DNA of 64,000 bases from Jaltomata sinuosa (GCA_003996215.1 QJPP01001782.1:62001-126000), one strand, 5' to 3'; shown: positions 35,163 to 48,223, counted from the stretch's first letter. The notes: generated by a model from the sequence alone, not told the origin. Made by a program: numbers and translations.

Positions 35163-36992
35163 TGTCACAACCTAACCGCCGCGAGTGAAACCCACCCAAA
35201 ACCCCCAGATGAGCGAACCATTAAACCAACCAATACTTAGCAGAACTAACAACTCAAAATCAGTTGCATTAAAGTAAAACTAGAATTCACAGAGCTAACA
35301 CAACTAAAAATGAAGATCCTGCGAAAAATACCCCTAGAATCTAAAAGTCGTGTACCAAAATATCTACTACTGTCTAGTATGGGGATGCAACCCCAACAAT
35401 TAAGAAATCTGAGTCCGAAACAATGGACCAACAATAAACTAGATGAAACCATGGTAGTCCAGAAGAAGCAGCTCACCCTTGGATTCTGGAAGCATCGAGA
35501 ATACAACTGAGATCGCGTAGCAGCCGCCATAATATGTCTTGTACTCACAAAAGGAAAGCAAGTGCAGTATCAGTACATAAAATAATAGTGTACTGGTAGG
35601 ATCATCGTGCAGCTCCAATAAAAGAAATATGAACAATAAACTAGAGCTAAGTAAAGCATGACAAACCATGTATCAACAATTCAGCTAAATACAACCCAAA
35701 CTTCCAAATCACCACCCTGACTACTCAACTATGCGAACATGTCCAAACTCCACACAATAACAGTAATGCAAACAACCCCTTTCAAGTAGCCCGGACCACC
35801 CAAGGATCCATAGGACAACATCTACAGTGCCTAACATGCAATCTCAATCAAGAACCAAACCAACCTGTAAACACAACCACCCGGCCACTCATAGACCAAT
35901 ATGCAACAAATATATTACAAGAAATAAACCCGATCCACTCATGGAACCATCAAACAGAACAGAATCAATTTGTATAATCAAACATGTACCAGACGTGGTA
36001 CCCGAGCCAACCATTCTAGAACCTGTACCAGGCGTGGTACCAGAGCCAATCGATAGATATCCCATACTAGGCATGGTATCCGAGCCAACTAAATATCACA
36101 GACAATCCAACAACCAACAATAATGAACACAACCACACTTGTAAGACCAACAAGTAATAAACACAAGTTCATTTCACATGATTGACAATCGGACATCCTA
36201 AATTCATCATTTAATTCCCTAAACTTAAAAATGTGCGTACAATACTAAGCAACAATTATGATGCACACATAATGTGAATGGGAAACAAACAACCATCACC
36301 TACCTTAAATTAGACTAAAAGCTCTACTGGACCGGGGTCTTCATGTTTCCTAAAGCTTTCGATTGCCCTTGGTCTAAAAAAAATTACACATAATACTACA
36401 ATCAGTCAATGTGGCCTAATTATCCCCGGATTATATTCAAATCATAATCCCTAGGCCAAACCCATGATCATTCCACCCATCCAGGGCTTTCCCACTATTA
36501 ACTCGCCTAGAACTACCATTTTTACCATTACGCTTAGCAAATTATGGTGAATTAATCATGGAATAACAATTATAACCAAAACCCAAGAATCCTACACCCT
36601 AGAACCCCCATTACACTGGATTCTTCCTTCTTAGGTCAAACTAACCCTTCCCCCAAGCCTGTAACTATTGATTCTATGGTCCGATAATTGAAGTACTAAA
36701 GTAGGGGAGTAAAATCCTTACCTTTACGATAAATTTTAGTGGAAAAATTAGTTGGAGTTGCCAAAATTTCCTCTGCCCTTCCCCAGACTCCTTAATGTCT
36801 TAGCTAATGGAAAAACTAGCTCAACCTTAGACATTTTACCCAATCCTTTCCCCGATTGCTCTAGACCATACCTCGCTCAGAAATCGTTCGAGACTAGCCT
36901 AGCTCAAAATTTCTAACTCCTAAACCTGGAAGTTTTCTAACCCGTTTCTTCGCATGAATAGTTTACCCATAATGACAGAACAGGTCATTACA
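35163..36992 (-). repeat. 5' LTR of element B, with a 300-bp internal deletion
   Basis: Plus-strand limits are TGTCACAACC to GGTCATTACA. It aligns with 12601-14730 but jumps from CTGCCCTTCCCC directly to AGACTCCTTAATG near 36785. This omits the segment equivalent to about 14226-14526, which holds the whole CTATAGCGG cluster. Dyad repeats GTACCAGGCGTGGTAC remain at about 35985-36095. As the transcriptionally upstream LTR, it has probably lost its promoter. Confidence 0.88.
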
Positions 36993-38036
36993 ATTCTTCT
37001 TTATATTTGCATTATTATGACATTTTTTATGTGTATACGTTGGGCCTTAGAAGGTCAAACTTACTTCCATATATCATCATTATTCTTATAATTATCCTAT
37101 AGAACTTATGTGTAATAAGTATATTTTTCACGCATAACCCTATCTTAATGTTGCTTAATTTTTGTTATCTTATTCTTCAATTCTATGTTTCACGACATTA
37201 GTCATATTACTTTTTTTGGAAACATAAAGTTAATTTTTTTTAATCATTTACATTTCAACACCACAATTCCATATAGTTTACTTTAACTTAATTCTTTTCG
37301 TAGGGGCTAAACTTATAATCTATAATAATAGTTTTCTCCTACTCATCCTAAAATCTTTAATCGGTAGTGTTTCTCCATAGTTCAAACTTATGATTGACTT
37401 TCTTGACAACTTTTTTCTTCTTTTGTACTCACCAAAGTCTTTTTTCTTAATACTATATTAGTATAGTGCCCATGCAATGTGCGATATTATTAAAGAAAAA
37501 TAATAGTAGCAAAGTTTAGTCTTGCTTGTTCATCACATAAGATATAATTTCTTGTTGCAAAATATCAAATGTCATCTTGCTTCTTTTCACAATGTATCTA
37601 GGAACAATAATTCTATGAAATTATCATGTTGTTATGGAATAACTTGTGTACCAAACTCATTTAGCGCTTTACTTATTATCCAAAAAATAATTGACTCCAA
37701 ATTAGTTAACAACATAACTCTAGCAAAAAAAAAAATCCTAACTAATCGAACGAACCACATATTATTGAAACACCAATCAGAAAAGGTCCCCTTTACAATT
37801 TGAAACTATAGTTATCATTAAAAAAAATCAACTAACAAACTCTTTATCAATCGCCATTACAATTAACAACCTAATCGTTTCTGTACAGTTAGTTATCCCA
37901 ATTGTCTATCTTTATATGTAATATGCACTAAATACTTTTCGAGAGATCTCCTTCAAGTCACTGATATGACTATCAAAAAAAATTCTCTTTATCATGTAAA
38001 TTATTTTGTATTTATACTTCAGTAATATTTCATAAA
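36993..38036. other. AT-rich intergenic sequence between elements B and D
   Basis: No coding domain, RNA gene or repeat recognised. An open frame at 37522-37803 has low-complexity composition and no recognisable motif, so I do not call it a gene. Confidence 0.55.
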
Positions 38037-38041
38037 TCCTT

Positions 38042-39267
38042 TGTGCAATTACCGGGCCATGTGGGCACCTACTCTAAACACCTAGATAGGAGAACCCTTA
38101 CCACCCCCTTTAAAATAGGCCTGCAAAAATAAATAAGAAACATGAAAATTGTCTTTAATAGTTAAAAACAGTTATAAAAACTTTGAGTACATTAAAAACT
38201 TTTACAAGTACAACGAAATATAACACGAACCCTTCCTAGGAACTAGTCTAAACAGGTACAAGAGCTCTACAAAGAAATACAAAGTAAAAGTAAGACACAG
38301 CTCCCACCATAGGAAAAGAGGAGTAGAATCTGCTGGAGACTGCTATCTGCATCACCTAAAAAACAACAATTGATCCTGCAATCAGACTATACCCAAAAAG
38401 GTATAGTAAAAGTAATATCAGTACAAATAACACGTTCACAGGGAATTCACCCCCCTAATACCAAGACTTTCGGACCTTCTCTGTTCATCCCTTTCCCCTC
38501 ATTCACTACCCGAGGAAAATCCGCTAAGACCTAGAAACCCCCTTCAACCTTAATCATTACCGGTACCATGAAACCACCTCAAAATCTGATTCCCAAAGAT
38601 TAACCACCAAGAAATAACCAACCACTATCAGTTCTAGGGTCAGCATTACCTACCACAGTAATTTCCCACCTCAAACATCAATAATCAATACGTTTTAGTC
38701 ATCCAGACTTCATGCCTGAAGGCATAAGCATAAAATCTCCCGTCAATCTATAATATATTATGGAATCAAAAGCAGGTCTATACTACTCAGTTAAACCTAC
38801 CCTACCTGAACGCCAAGCATCTGCTGTAGAAGTTTAAACACGAACTTCTGGCTCCATGGAGGTGAATTCTGATGGAAAGTTGGCCTAGAATCCATGAGTT
38901 TTACCCCATTCAAGTGGGAATCCTTCCTTTCCAATGCTCCTAAGCTTTAGAGCAGCCAAGGAGGGTTTTTGGAGTAACCCGCGTCTGTTTTCAACTAAAG
39001 AGGAGAGAATGAAATTATAAAACCCATTTCTGGGTTACTGGTCCCGTCATCTCGCTATAGCAGCCTGCCGTCTGCTACACCGACGCTGCTATAGCAAGAA
39101 AATTCTTGCTATAGCGGGATAACATCAGCCCGACCCAAAATTTTAATCCCTAAATTTTTTCTTTTGGTCGCGTCATTTCATACTAATTTAAGATAGTATG
39201 TTTGAAAGTTTCCAAACCTGTACCCATATCGAGGTGCCTTTTAATAACGACTGAATAGGTCATTACA
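38042..39267 (-). repeat. 3' LTR of element D
   Basis: Plus-strand TGTGCAATTACC to GGTCATTACA. The outer 25 bases have diverged from the partner (TGTCACAATCC). It contains a CTATAGC palindrome cluster at about 39052-39122. Confidence 0.86.
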
Positions 39268-41626
39268 ATATATACTAACTTACTCATCGTTCATCCCCAA
39301 ACAATTTCTAAAGCGGAAAAGAAAAGAATGAGCCAGCCTCTTGAACTGTAACGCTCTACCATGACAGCGTAATTACAGCCTTACGCGAACCACCAAAACT
39401 TTCAATTCCCTCGTTGTACCCAAACTCAATCGAAATTTAATTCGATCCCCCTCTATCAAGAAATTCCTTCCTTTGAGTTGTATAAGACCAATTAGAGTAC
39501 CCCTCCCCGAGTGCCCAAGAAATCCGGGCCTTGTCGAAATACTGGAGTGAAATAAATTCAAACATAATGGACAAAATTAATTTTCATGCCATGAGGAACC
39601 AATACTCGTTGTGGCGACCCAGTCCCGCTATAGCAGCCTCACTATAGCGAGAAAATTCCTACTATAGAGCCACCGCGATAGCAGCTTAACTACCGCTATA
39701 GCAACATAGGCAAGGCAGTAACTCCGGACAGTCTCAGTTTTAACCAATTTTACTGCAGAAAACTCAGATTTTGACATTTTGAACTAACCCCTTTATGTTA
39801 AATGTTATACCCGGAGTTGTACTAACCCGAACTCCATTCCAAAAATTTCTACGGGATACTATGTCCCCCACATATATGGATATCACCTTAATTCTATCAA
39901 ATACTACACCCCAAGACACCACGTATCCCTAAACCACACAACATAGAAATTCCGCTGGAACCCATCCTAGTCTAAGATTTTTGTCAATTCTCATCCTAGG
40001 GAGAACTCTACCCGGGCACTTACACCCTAACCAATGCTATAACTAGCACATCACCACCACTCAATGAGCTGTAACACCAGGTGTTATCATGGTCAACAAG
40101 AGGGTATGACTGATCAAGAAACCATTAACTGACCCCACTCTCTCAACCGACTCTACTACTAAGGATCATCGATTATGAACAAGCCAACTTATTTCAAATT
40201 CTTCACAGTTTCACTCTACCCTTTTCAAGAGCTACTATCAGCCAATGATCATTCTCGTAAAATAAGCCTATGAGCAATTTCCAACACTACTCATCCAATT
40301 ACGAGTCATTTTGCCAAGTACTGCATGAGTAATTATTTCCACCAATGGACAATTAAAATTTTACCAATACCCAGAAACTTGGTCCCATCATAATCTCATG
40401 ATTTTCTCACTAACTATATATTATCATTACAATGCAAGTAATTACTCAATCAAGGGTAAAAATCACCAAGTCAAATAAGGTCTGATGTTCGAATATATGT
40501 AGGTTACCTGAACCAGACAACATCACCCATATCAAATCAGTAATCTTTATGCCCAGGGCTACCATATCTACCCTTTCCTTTTATTGCACATGAATGCTAA
40601 TCTTTATAATTCATGTAATAGCTCATAGCTCAACTAACGATTTAAAACAACTCGAGAATAAAAAGCAAAATAGGGGAAAACAGGACAAGGATTCTTCCAT
40701 GCCCATCCCGCTGTAGTGGCTTGCACACCGCTATGGCAACCCCCAACAGATGCAGCTTAGAAAATTAACCATTTTCTGCAAAATTCCCTCATTCCCTAAC
40801 ATTAACACATGAAATTGCATTATGGCCTTTAACATAATTCCAAGATCAAACCCAGCAATGCATAGACAAGAACTCATCATCACATTATTTATAACCAATT
40901 ATGAAACACAATAAGAAAACCTTTCATAACAATAAATCCCGCTATTATGTAATAATAGCCCTTTTCCCCATGGTTTTCAATCAAATTCTAGCTGTCCAAA
41001 AATCGAAGTTTCCCCACAATTGTAAGCCAGTTTTTATCCCCTTACCATTTTTACCAATGATAAGTCCATGCATAACAATTAGCACATAGTTTCAGCTAAG
41101 CTACATAGCAAATAATTTCCCTTTAACCATCAACACATGACCAAGTTATGACCTATCACTAACCACAAGTTTCACAATAATTTAAGCAATTACATACCAC
41201 ACATTCCCAGTCATTCAAACAATGCAATACACATAATCACAAATCTTGAGTTTCACCACTAACAAGTCCTTTTTTCATTATCCTTTATTTGCCTCATGAA
41301 TGACTGTTAGCCGACCATCCATGCTTTTACACATCCTCTGTAGCCAGATACCACTTGGAACCTTCCCGGTTCTAATTTTTCTTGCTTGTGTTTTTCAGCC
41401 GGAGTGAAATGATATCCTTCTATCTCATTGAAATACCAATTGAAATTAAGAGATATCAATTGGACTCAACCCATACAAGCAAGTAACAGACCGCATAAAA
41501 GGAGGCAAGAAGTGGAACAATTTCCTAGAATGCTTCATAGCTTCCCAATGATTAGATATGGACATCAACACACCAATTCGTAGGATTCTATTTCACATTT
41601 GCTCTTGTACTGGAAGATCGGTAACT
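39268..41626 (-). other. Noncoding interior of element D, with extra U3-like clusters
   Basis: No domain recognised. CTATAGC palindromes recur at about 39625-39705 and weakly at 40708-40735, followed by sequence (AACCCCTTTATG..GGAGTTGTACTAA, about 39785-39830) similar in order to what follows the cluster in the LTRs of elements A, B and E. The interior may thus be built partly from old LTR pieces. A 62-codon open frame at 39373-39561 (minus) has no recognisable motif. Confidence 0.55.
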
Positions 41627-41641
41627 TGGTCTCTGATACCA
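41627..41641 (-). other. Primer binding site of element D
   Basis: The minus strand reads TGGTATCAGAGACCA, a tRNA-iMet type site three bases from the 5' LTR end. Confidence 0.82.
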
Positions 41642-41644
41642 AAT

Positions 41645-42914
41645 TGTCACAATCCAACTACTAGGTCGTCCGGACACTTACTCTAAACACCTAGATAGGA
41701 GAACCCTTATCATCCCATTTAAAATAGGCCTACGGAAATAAATAAGAAATATGAAAATTGCCTTTAATATTTAAAAACAGTTATAAAAACTTTGAGTATA
41801 GTGAAAACTTTTATAAGTACAAAGAAATATAACATGAACCCTTCCTAGAAATTAGTCTAAACAGGTACAAGAGCTCTAAAAAGGAATACAAAGTAAAAGT
41901 AAGACACAGCTACCACCATAGAAAAAGAGGAGTAGAAGCTACTGGAGACTGCTATCCGCATCACCTGAGAAACAATAACTAATCCTTCAACCAGACTATA
42001 CCCAAAAAAGTATAGCAAGAGTAGTATCAGTACGAATAACACGTTCACAGGGAATTCACTCCTCTAATACCAAGACTTCTGGACCTTCCATGTTCATCCC
42101 TTTCCCCTCATTTACTACCCGGGGAAAATCGGTTAAGACCTAGCAACCCCCTTTCACCTTAATCATTACCGATACCATGAAACCACCCCGAAATCTGATT
42201 CCCAAAGATTAACCACCAAGAAATAACTATCCACTATCAGTTCTAGGGTCAACATTACCTACCATAGTAATTTCCCACCCTAAACAACAATAATCAATAT
42301 GTTTCAGCCATCCAGACTCTGTGTGCGAAGCTTCGCCTAAGCATGAAATCTCCCATCAATCTACAAGATATTATAAAATCAAAAGCAGGTTTATACTACT
42401 CAGTTAAACCTAGCCTACCTGGACATCAAGCATCTGCTGCAAAAGTATAAACACAAACTTCTGGCTCCGTGAAGGAGAATCCTGATAGAAAGTTGGCCTG
42501 GAATCTATGGGATTTACCTAATTCAAGTGAGAATCCTTCCTCTCCATTGCTCTCAAGCTTTGGAGCAGCCTAGGATAGTTTTTGGAGAAACCCTCGTCTA
42601 TTTTCAACTGAAGAGGAGAGAATGAAGTTACAAAACTCATTTCTGGGTTATTGGTCCCATCATCCCGCTATAGAAGCCTGTCGACCGCTACAGTGACACT
42701 GCTATAACAGCATGTCGGCTGCTACAGCAACGCTGCTATAGCGAAAAAATTTCTGCTATAGCAGGATTACATCAGCCCGACCTAAAATTTTAATTCTCAA
42801 AAATTTTCTTGTGATCGCATCATCACATGCTAATTTAAGATAGTATATTTGAAAGTTCCCAAACCCATACTCATATCAAGGTGCCTTTTAATAACAACTG
42901 AACAGGTCGTTACA
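41645..42914 (-). repeat. 5' LTR of element D
   Basis: Plus-strand TGTCACAATCC to GGTCGTTACA, about 90% or better identical to 38042-39267 by eye. Palindrome cluster at about 42662-42768 (CCGCTATAG, CTGCTATAACAG, CTGCTATAGCGA, CTGCTATAGCAGG). Confidence 0.88.
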
Positions 42915-42919
42915 TCCTT

Positions 42920-44450
42920 ACTACTTGAAAGTGGATGAGGAGCCTACATATTCCACAGAGAGTCACTCCTTCCATCTAAATGTCAATATTATTCATGAAT
43001 AGGTCCATATTCATGAGATTGATCAAAGAGAGGAAACTATCTTATTAACAAACTGCAACACTTTTTTTTTGAATATGTAAGTTCTCACAAATTTTACATG
43101 TATGAAAATAAATCTTTCTATGATTGAAGGTCTTAACAAATAAATTTATTTTATCATTGGATCAAGTACAATAATTTTCTTTTGAATCGAGATATAGGTC
43201 ATTTATGCAATTTCAACAACCTCATTTAGATCATACCAACATACAACCGTCTCTAACAATATAAAACTACTCTATTTAACCATCTATAGCACAAATGTTG
43301 TTTTTCTTTAGCAAAAACTTGAATATTAGTATAGTTATTAATAAATAAAATATATTCTTTTTTGATAAATTTAAAATCGATATTCATCTTTAAATGAATC
43401 AAATTTCATTTGTATAGACTTGGACTCACCACTTTCTCTCCCTGCATCTTGGTCTTAATGAATGAGTAGACTGCAACTCCAGAAATTGCAATGCAAAGTT
43501 CCAAACTGATATGCTGAAAAAGTTTTGGCTGCAACATATTTATCTTTTTTATTTTCTCATGAAGGTACTTGTAAGTCTTTAACTTATATTTTGCTGATAT
43601 AACTTAACAAAGATGTATAATTGGTGAAGATAATAATTAATAATCCATTATAAGTACATATCTCAACATATTATAACTTTTTTTTATGACAATACAACAA
43701 AGACATCAAGAGCAATTAACAGAGGTGCTTTCATTCGCAATCAACATTGAACGTTAAATTTCCGCTCTAAAATTTAAATCAAAATATTTTTAAAAAAATG
43801 CCTCACATACCATATAAAGATATTTAGAATTTCATAAGAATTGAGTCAAATGAAGGAGGAAAAGGCAATTGGATAATAACATCACTCCTTTTGGAGTAGA
43901 GAAAAATACTTTAGGAGTAGTGCCCCACATTCTTCTATCTTGCTTAGGCATTTTACCCTCCATTTAGATTGCAAAGCATTCATGGACTTCTCTTGGCATT
44001 TCTTATTACATTGTGAATGATATTAGCAACATGTTTGATATCTCTTAGCCATCTTAGTGTAGAAGTAGGTGACTTACTATTTTGTCCTTTCTTTCACACA
44101 TCAAATGTTAGAGTGGCTCCATAAGGCTACTCCAACTGAAGAAAGCTATTTTTGAGGTAGGGATCTAATTGCATCATTTTCTAGAACAGGATTGGAGTAG
44201 AAAGATTTCATTGCCAATCTAACAATGTCATTATCTGGCCAAAGATTTGCAAAAAACAGCAGTATGAAATAATATACAAAAATAGAGAAAAAATAAACTC
44301 ATTGAGACGTTTACTCTCGAGCCCTAGCTAACACATGCAACATAGAGTAATTGATGTAAATATGAGAAATTGAAATATCAAACTTTTATTTTGAGACAGA
44401 ATTAGAACATGAAAACAATTAAGGGATGAGACATCTTGTAATTTTGAAAA
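42920..44450. other. AT-rich intergenic sequence
   Basis: Apart from the short translocator-like exon listed separately, no gene or repeat is recognised. The last five bases before 44456 form the GTACT repeat of the solo LTR. Confidence 0.5.
43406..43531 (-). pseudogene. Possible last exon of a triose-phosphate/phosphate translocator-like gene
   Basis: The minus strand has a pyrimidine-rich stretch with TTGCAG (about 43532-43537), like a splice acceptor, followed by a segment reading SAYQFGT and then, after a one-base shift, CIAISGVAVYSFIKTKMQGE, with a TGA at 43406-43408. This resembles the last membrane helix and tail of plastid triose-phosphate translocators (usual form GTxIAIAGVAxYSxIKAKMEEE). 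I found no further exon upstream. It is probably a gene fragment. The match is from memory and short, so it needs a database check. Confidence 0.42.
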
Positions 44451-44455
44451 GTACT

Positions 44456-46547
44456 TGTCACGACTTAAATCACCGTGAGTGGTACCCACCCAAACTCCCG
44501 GTGAGCGAGCCAAGTACCCAAGTCAACACTTATCCAAACTAAGCAACTAAAACCAGTTTGCATTAACTAAAATCAAGATTCATAGCTAAAATAAATAATA
44601 AAAATCCCTGCGGAAAATACTTTCTAGAATTTGAAAGTCGTGTACCAAAATATCTAACATACTTCTAGGATACAGGGATGCGACCCCAAAAATAAAAGTA
44701 GTCTGAGTCCGAACAATAGACTAGAACAAGGATAGATAAACCCATGGTAGCCCGGAAGAAGCAGCTCACCCTTGGATTTTGGAAGTGTCTGACTTACAAC
44801 TGAGGTCGTGCAGCAGCCGCCGGAATATGCCATGTACTCAACAAAAGAAGAGCAAATGCAGTATCAGTACACAAAAATAAAGTGTACTGGTAGGATTATC
44901 GGCCAACTTCAAATATATGAAATATGGACAAATAACTATAACGTAGTAAAACAGGACAAGACATGTATAAACAAAGTCAGTAAATATAATCCAGACTATC
45001 AGTCATCAACCTGACTTAGCAACCACATGAGATATGTCTGAAACCACCACAACAACAATATATGTGACTCCATAGACCATTCAAGTAACTCGGACCACCT
45101 AAGGATCTCTAAGACATCGTCTATAGTTTTTAACATGCAAACCCGGTGTACACAAGAATCAACCCAGCATTTAAACACAGCAATCCATCCACTCATAGAC
45201 CAATATGCCGTAATTGCATCACAAGAAAATAAACTCGATCCACTCATGGAACCAACACACAAAGCATAACCAAACATGTTCAAGGTGTGGTACCCGATCC
45301 AACCATAATAGAACCTGTACCAGGCGTGATACCCGAGCCAGCCGATAATCTGTACCAGACGTGGTACCTGAACCAACCCAAGAAACACAGATATCATCTA
45401 ATAACCAACAGAGTGAACACAATCGCATTTGTAAAACCAATAAGCATATAAAAACAAGTTCAATGCATTTAACAACAGATATCATTTCACATCCATTCTC
45501 TTAATCCATAAACATGAAATGTACAAGTAATACTAATGAGACACTTAACATGTACACATATTGTAACTGTGAAATAATTCAACCATCACCTACCTCGAAT
45601 CAAGCCCAAATACTCTACTGGACCGGAGCTTTCTCATTTCTTGAAGTTCTAGCTTGTTGGTCTAAAAACAAACACATAACACAAAAGTCAACCCAAATAG
45701 CCTAAATATTTTTGGATTATATCCTAATCCCAAACCCTAGGCCAAAATCATGATCATTTCACCCAACCTAGGACCTTTCCACTAATAATTTACCTAGAAC
45801 TACCAACATTATGGTTATACTAGCAAATTACAGTATTAAAAATCATGAATTAAACAGTTTATACCTAAAATCCAAGGTTTCTACATCCAACAATCCTTGT
45901 TATACCAGATTTTTCATCCTAGGTAAAACTTACCTTTATGAAGATTTTTGGTGGAAAATCAATAGAAATTGCCCTTATTCACCTCTGACCTTCCCCAAAA
46001 CGTTCTTGAGAAATTCTGAATTTTTTTGAAAAATTTCTGCATTTACAGTGACTTATCCCTCTATAGTGACTCAATACCGCTATAGCAGTAGCCGTCCGCT
46101 ATAGCGGGGTTGACTGCCTTTGACTCCCACTATAGCCAGAATTTTTCTGCTATAGCGGCATCACCGTAGCAGTGTATCACCCGTTATAGCAGCTGACACG
46201 GGATAGAACCTCAAAAATTCTCTCAATTTTGCCCATTTCACAACACACCTTTAAACCTTGACGTTCTAGACCAACCCTTTCATGTCAACTTCGATATCAG
46301 GAGTTCTACTCACCTGAATTCACTTCCGAAAAGTCCTACAGACTTTTTAACATCTTAGCTAATAAAAAAACTAGCTCAATCTTAGACATTTTACCCAATT
46401 CTTTCTCAGATTTCCTTAGACCTTACCCCACTCAGAATTCATCCAAAACTAACTTAGCCCAAAATTTCTAACTCTCCAACCCGAAAGATTTTTAACCCAT
46501 TTCTTTGCATGAATAACTCACCCATAACAATGGGAAGGATCGTTACA
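44456..46547 (-). mobile_element. Element E: solo LTR of a Tekay-type element
   Basis: A single 2.09 kb LTR (plus strand TGTCACGACTTAAATC to GATCGTTACA) flanked by perfect GTACT repeats (44451-44455, 46548-46552). It has the GTACCAGGCGTGATAC-like dyad array at about 45282-45368 and the CTATAGCGG cluster at about 46060-46195. It resembles the LTRs of element B but is a distinct copy. Such solo LTRs arise by recombination between the two LTRs of one insertion. Confidence 0.92.
46060..46195. repeat. CTATAGCGG palindrome cluster in solo LTR E
   Basis: ACCGCTATAGCAG, CCGCTATAGCGGGG, TTCTGCTATAGCGGC and CCGTTATAGCAG fall within 135 bp, about 350-490 bp from the minus-strand start of the LTR. Confidence 0.85.
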
Positions 46548-46552
46548 GTACT

Positions 46553-47723
46553 TGAGGTGTAATCAATTATACTTAATATTTGCTTGTATTTTTGAATTAA
46601 TTAAATCTAAAATAATCATTTGAGTAAATCGATTACTTTTGTTCCAGTCAAATGTTAGCACCAATTAGAAAGAGCACCATAGTATATGATAATATTCCAA
46701 CTGAAGTAAGCTGGAGGTTGAGTTACTGCACTTCTCCATGGATATGTGTATTGCACTTCTCCTTTAGCAAACAGGTGTATACAATTTAGATAAAATACTA
46801 TTTAGGTCTTAATACACTTTAGTTTATAGATCAGTTTCAGATACTCCTCTTTAACAGCTTTGAGGATCAAGGGGGGGAAATTGTACAAGTTGGACTTTTC
46901 CTTTGCACAATTTGTACGATGATCAACGGATAACCTGATCTATGTGAAGAAAAAAGGAATACAAAGAAATTTTTGTACCCACATATCTTATTGACCAGCA
47001 AACTTCTTCTCTTCCGCTAATTCATTAAGTAATTCCTAGAAGGAAGACAATCCATCAATAATCTTCTAAATAAACAAAAAACATAGAACAATAATATGAT
47101 AAATTTTATGAATGCAATCAAATAAGTACCAAGGAGATTTAAAATCTATTATCTCGCTGATTCTTATTAAGTCAATTTCACCCGAGAAAATTACTCCTAA
47201 TTCAGCCTCAATTTTGGTGTTTGTATTTTTTTTGGCAGAGTAATCTTTTTACGACATTAAGTTGGAAAGTCCCGTGTGTATCATAATTTTTGGCTGGAAT
47301 GTGTTGGTTTCTGTTTCGTCTAGTGGTTGTTGTTTGTTTGTTTCTTCTTCCTCTCCTATATATTTGCATTGAAAAACACACCTTAGTGCCTCACATATAT
47401 TCACTCCGTATATTACTTAGCACAATCATGTTATTATTAAAAAAATCATGTTTTTGCTAATTGTTATACGTTCACTTAAAAATCAGGAAGGATGAAGTAT
47501 AATGTTGACAGTCCCATATCAAATGATAGAAAATGCATAAAAAATAATGCTTAAACATACCTGAAGCTAAACTATATGACAACCAGTCACCAGAAAAAAA
47601 AACTTATATAAAGTTAATGTTTTGTTCATTCTTTTTTGGCCTCTCCTGCAAAACTGTAATCATAAAAAAATTTCCTCCTTAGTATAAGAATAACTTAGAA
47701 ATAGGAAATAAATTTACCAAAAA
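46553..47723. other. AT-rich intergenic sequence
   Basis: No gene, RNA or clear repeat seen. The sequence between the solo LTR and the AT microsatellite has no open frame with a recognisable motif. Confidence 0.5.
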
Positions 47724-47735
47724 TATTATATATAT

Positions 47736-47777
<42 letters not shown>

Positions 47778-47796
47778 ATATATAATATATATATAA
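47724..47796. repeat. (TA)n microsatellite
   Basis: About 70 bp made almost only of TA dinucleotides with regularly spaced AA interruptions (TATAATATA). It can form cruciforms and is a likely place of length change. Confidence 0.95.
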
Positions 47797-47869
47797 GTTT
47801 GTAAATCCCATTAACTTATGGTTACGATAAAGTATAGATATTGTACAAAAACTCAAGAGAATAACAACC

Positions 47870-48175
47870 CTTTGCTTAGAGAAAACTCAAAATATAGATT
47901 TGGGATTCCAAGGCCGATTATTAGTGACGGATGGACTCACTTCATCAATAATTGGTTCCAGAATTTAGTGGCCAAGTATGGGGTGAGACATAAGGTGACA
48001 ACGGCTTATCATCCCCAAACTAGTGGTCAAGTAGAGGTGTCTAACATAAAGGTAAGGTAGATTCTTTAGAAAATGGTGAATGCACAAAGAAACGATTGGA
48101 CAATCAAGCTCGATGATGCATTATTGGCTTATCATAGCTTCCTGCCTATAGAATATGATTCACAACATATTTATA
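47870..48175 (+). pseudogene. Orphan integrase fragment, Athila/Tat type
   Basis: Reads RFGIPRPIISDGWTHFINNW, then AKYGVRHKVTTAYHPQTSGQ and VEVSN, then MVNAQRNDWTIKLDDALLAY after two stops. These are the second D (ISD) and the E-containing VEVSN block of the DDE integrase core. No other domain of that element is found around it, so it is a fragment left by deletion. Notably this is the lineage whose pol is missing from elements C and H, though it is too short and decayed to be their helper. Confidence 0.8.
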
Positions 48176-48223
48176 AATAAGACTCTACTAGACATGGCTT
48201 GCAGACTTTGTAGGATACGACGT

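Larger units (their letters stand above)
12601..36992 (-). mobile_element. Element B: Tekay/Del-type chromovirus, split by element C
   Basis: LTRs lie at 12601-14730 and 35163-36992 and the primer site is beside the right LTR, so the element runs on the minus strand. Without the 15.2 kb insert it is about 9.1 kb. Coding order on the minus strand is gag (33436-34946), protease (33292-33435 continued at 17827-18040), RT, RNase H, integrase, chromodomain (14815). Flanks ATTTT and ATTCT agree in 4 of 5 bases and are the probable target-site repeat. All genes are broken. Its proteins and LTRs are close to those of element A. Confidence 0.9.
38042..42914 (-). mobile_element. Element D: 4.9 kb non-autonomous LTR element without coding sequence
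   Basis: Two LTRs of 1226 and 1270 bp surround a 2.38 kb interior. Perfect TCCTT repeats flank it (38037-38041 and 42915-42919). The initiator-Met type primer site beside the right LTR shows minus orientation. The LTR ends (TGTCACAATCC..GTTACA on the plus strand) and the CTATAGC words resemble the Tekay group of elements A, B and E. No gag or pol domain is found in the interior. It must have depended on a related autonomous element. Confidence 0.88.

Noticed and set aside
37522..37803. 93-codon open frame between elements B and D
   Set aside because: No motif, AT-rich, no neighbouring exon or promoter signal that I can defend. Length is within chance expectation for this composition and window size.
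39373..39561. 62-codon open frame in the interior of element D (minus)
   Set aside because: Considered as a gag or ORF remnant, but no known motif was found. Mentioned only in the interior description.
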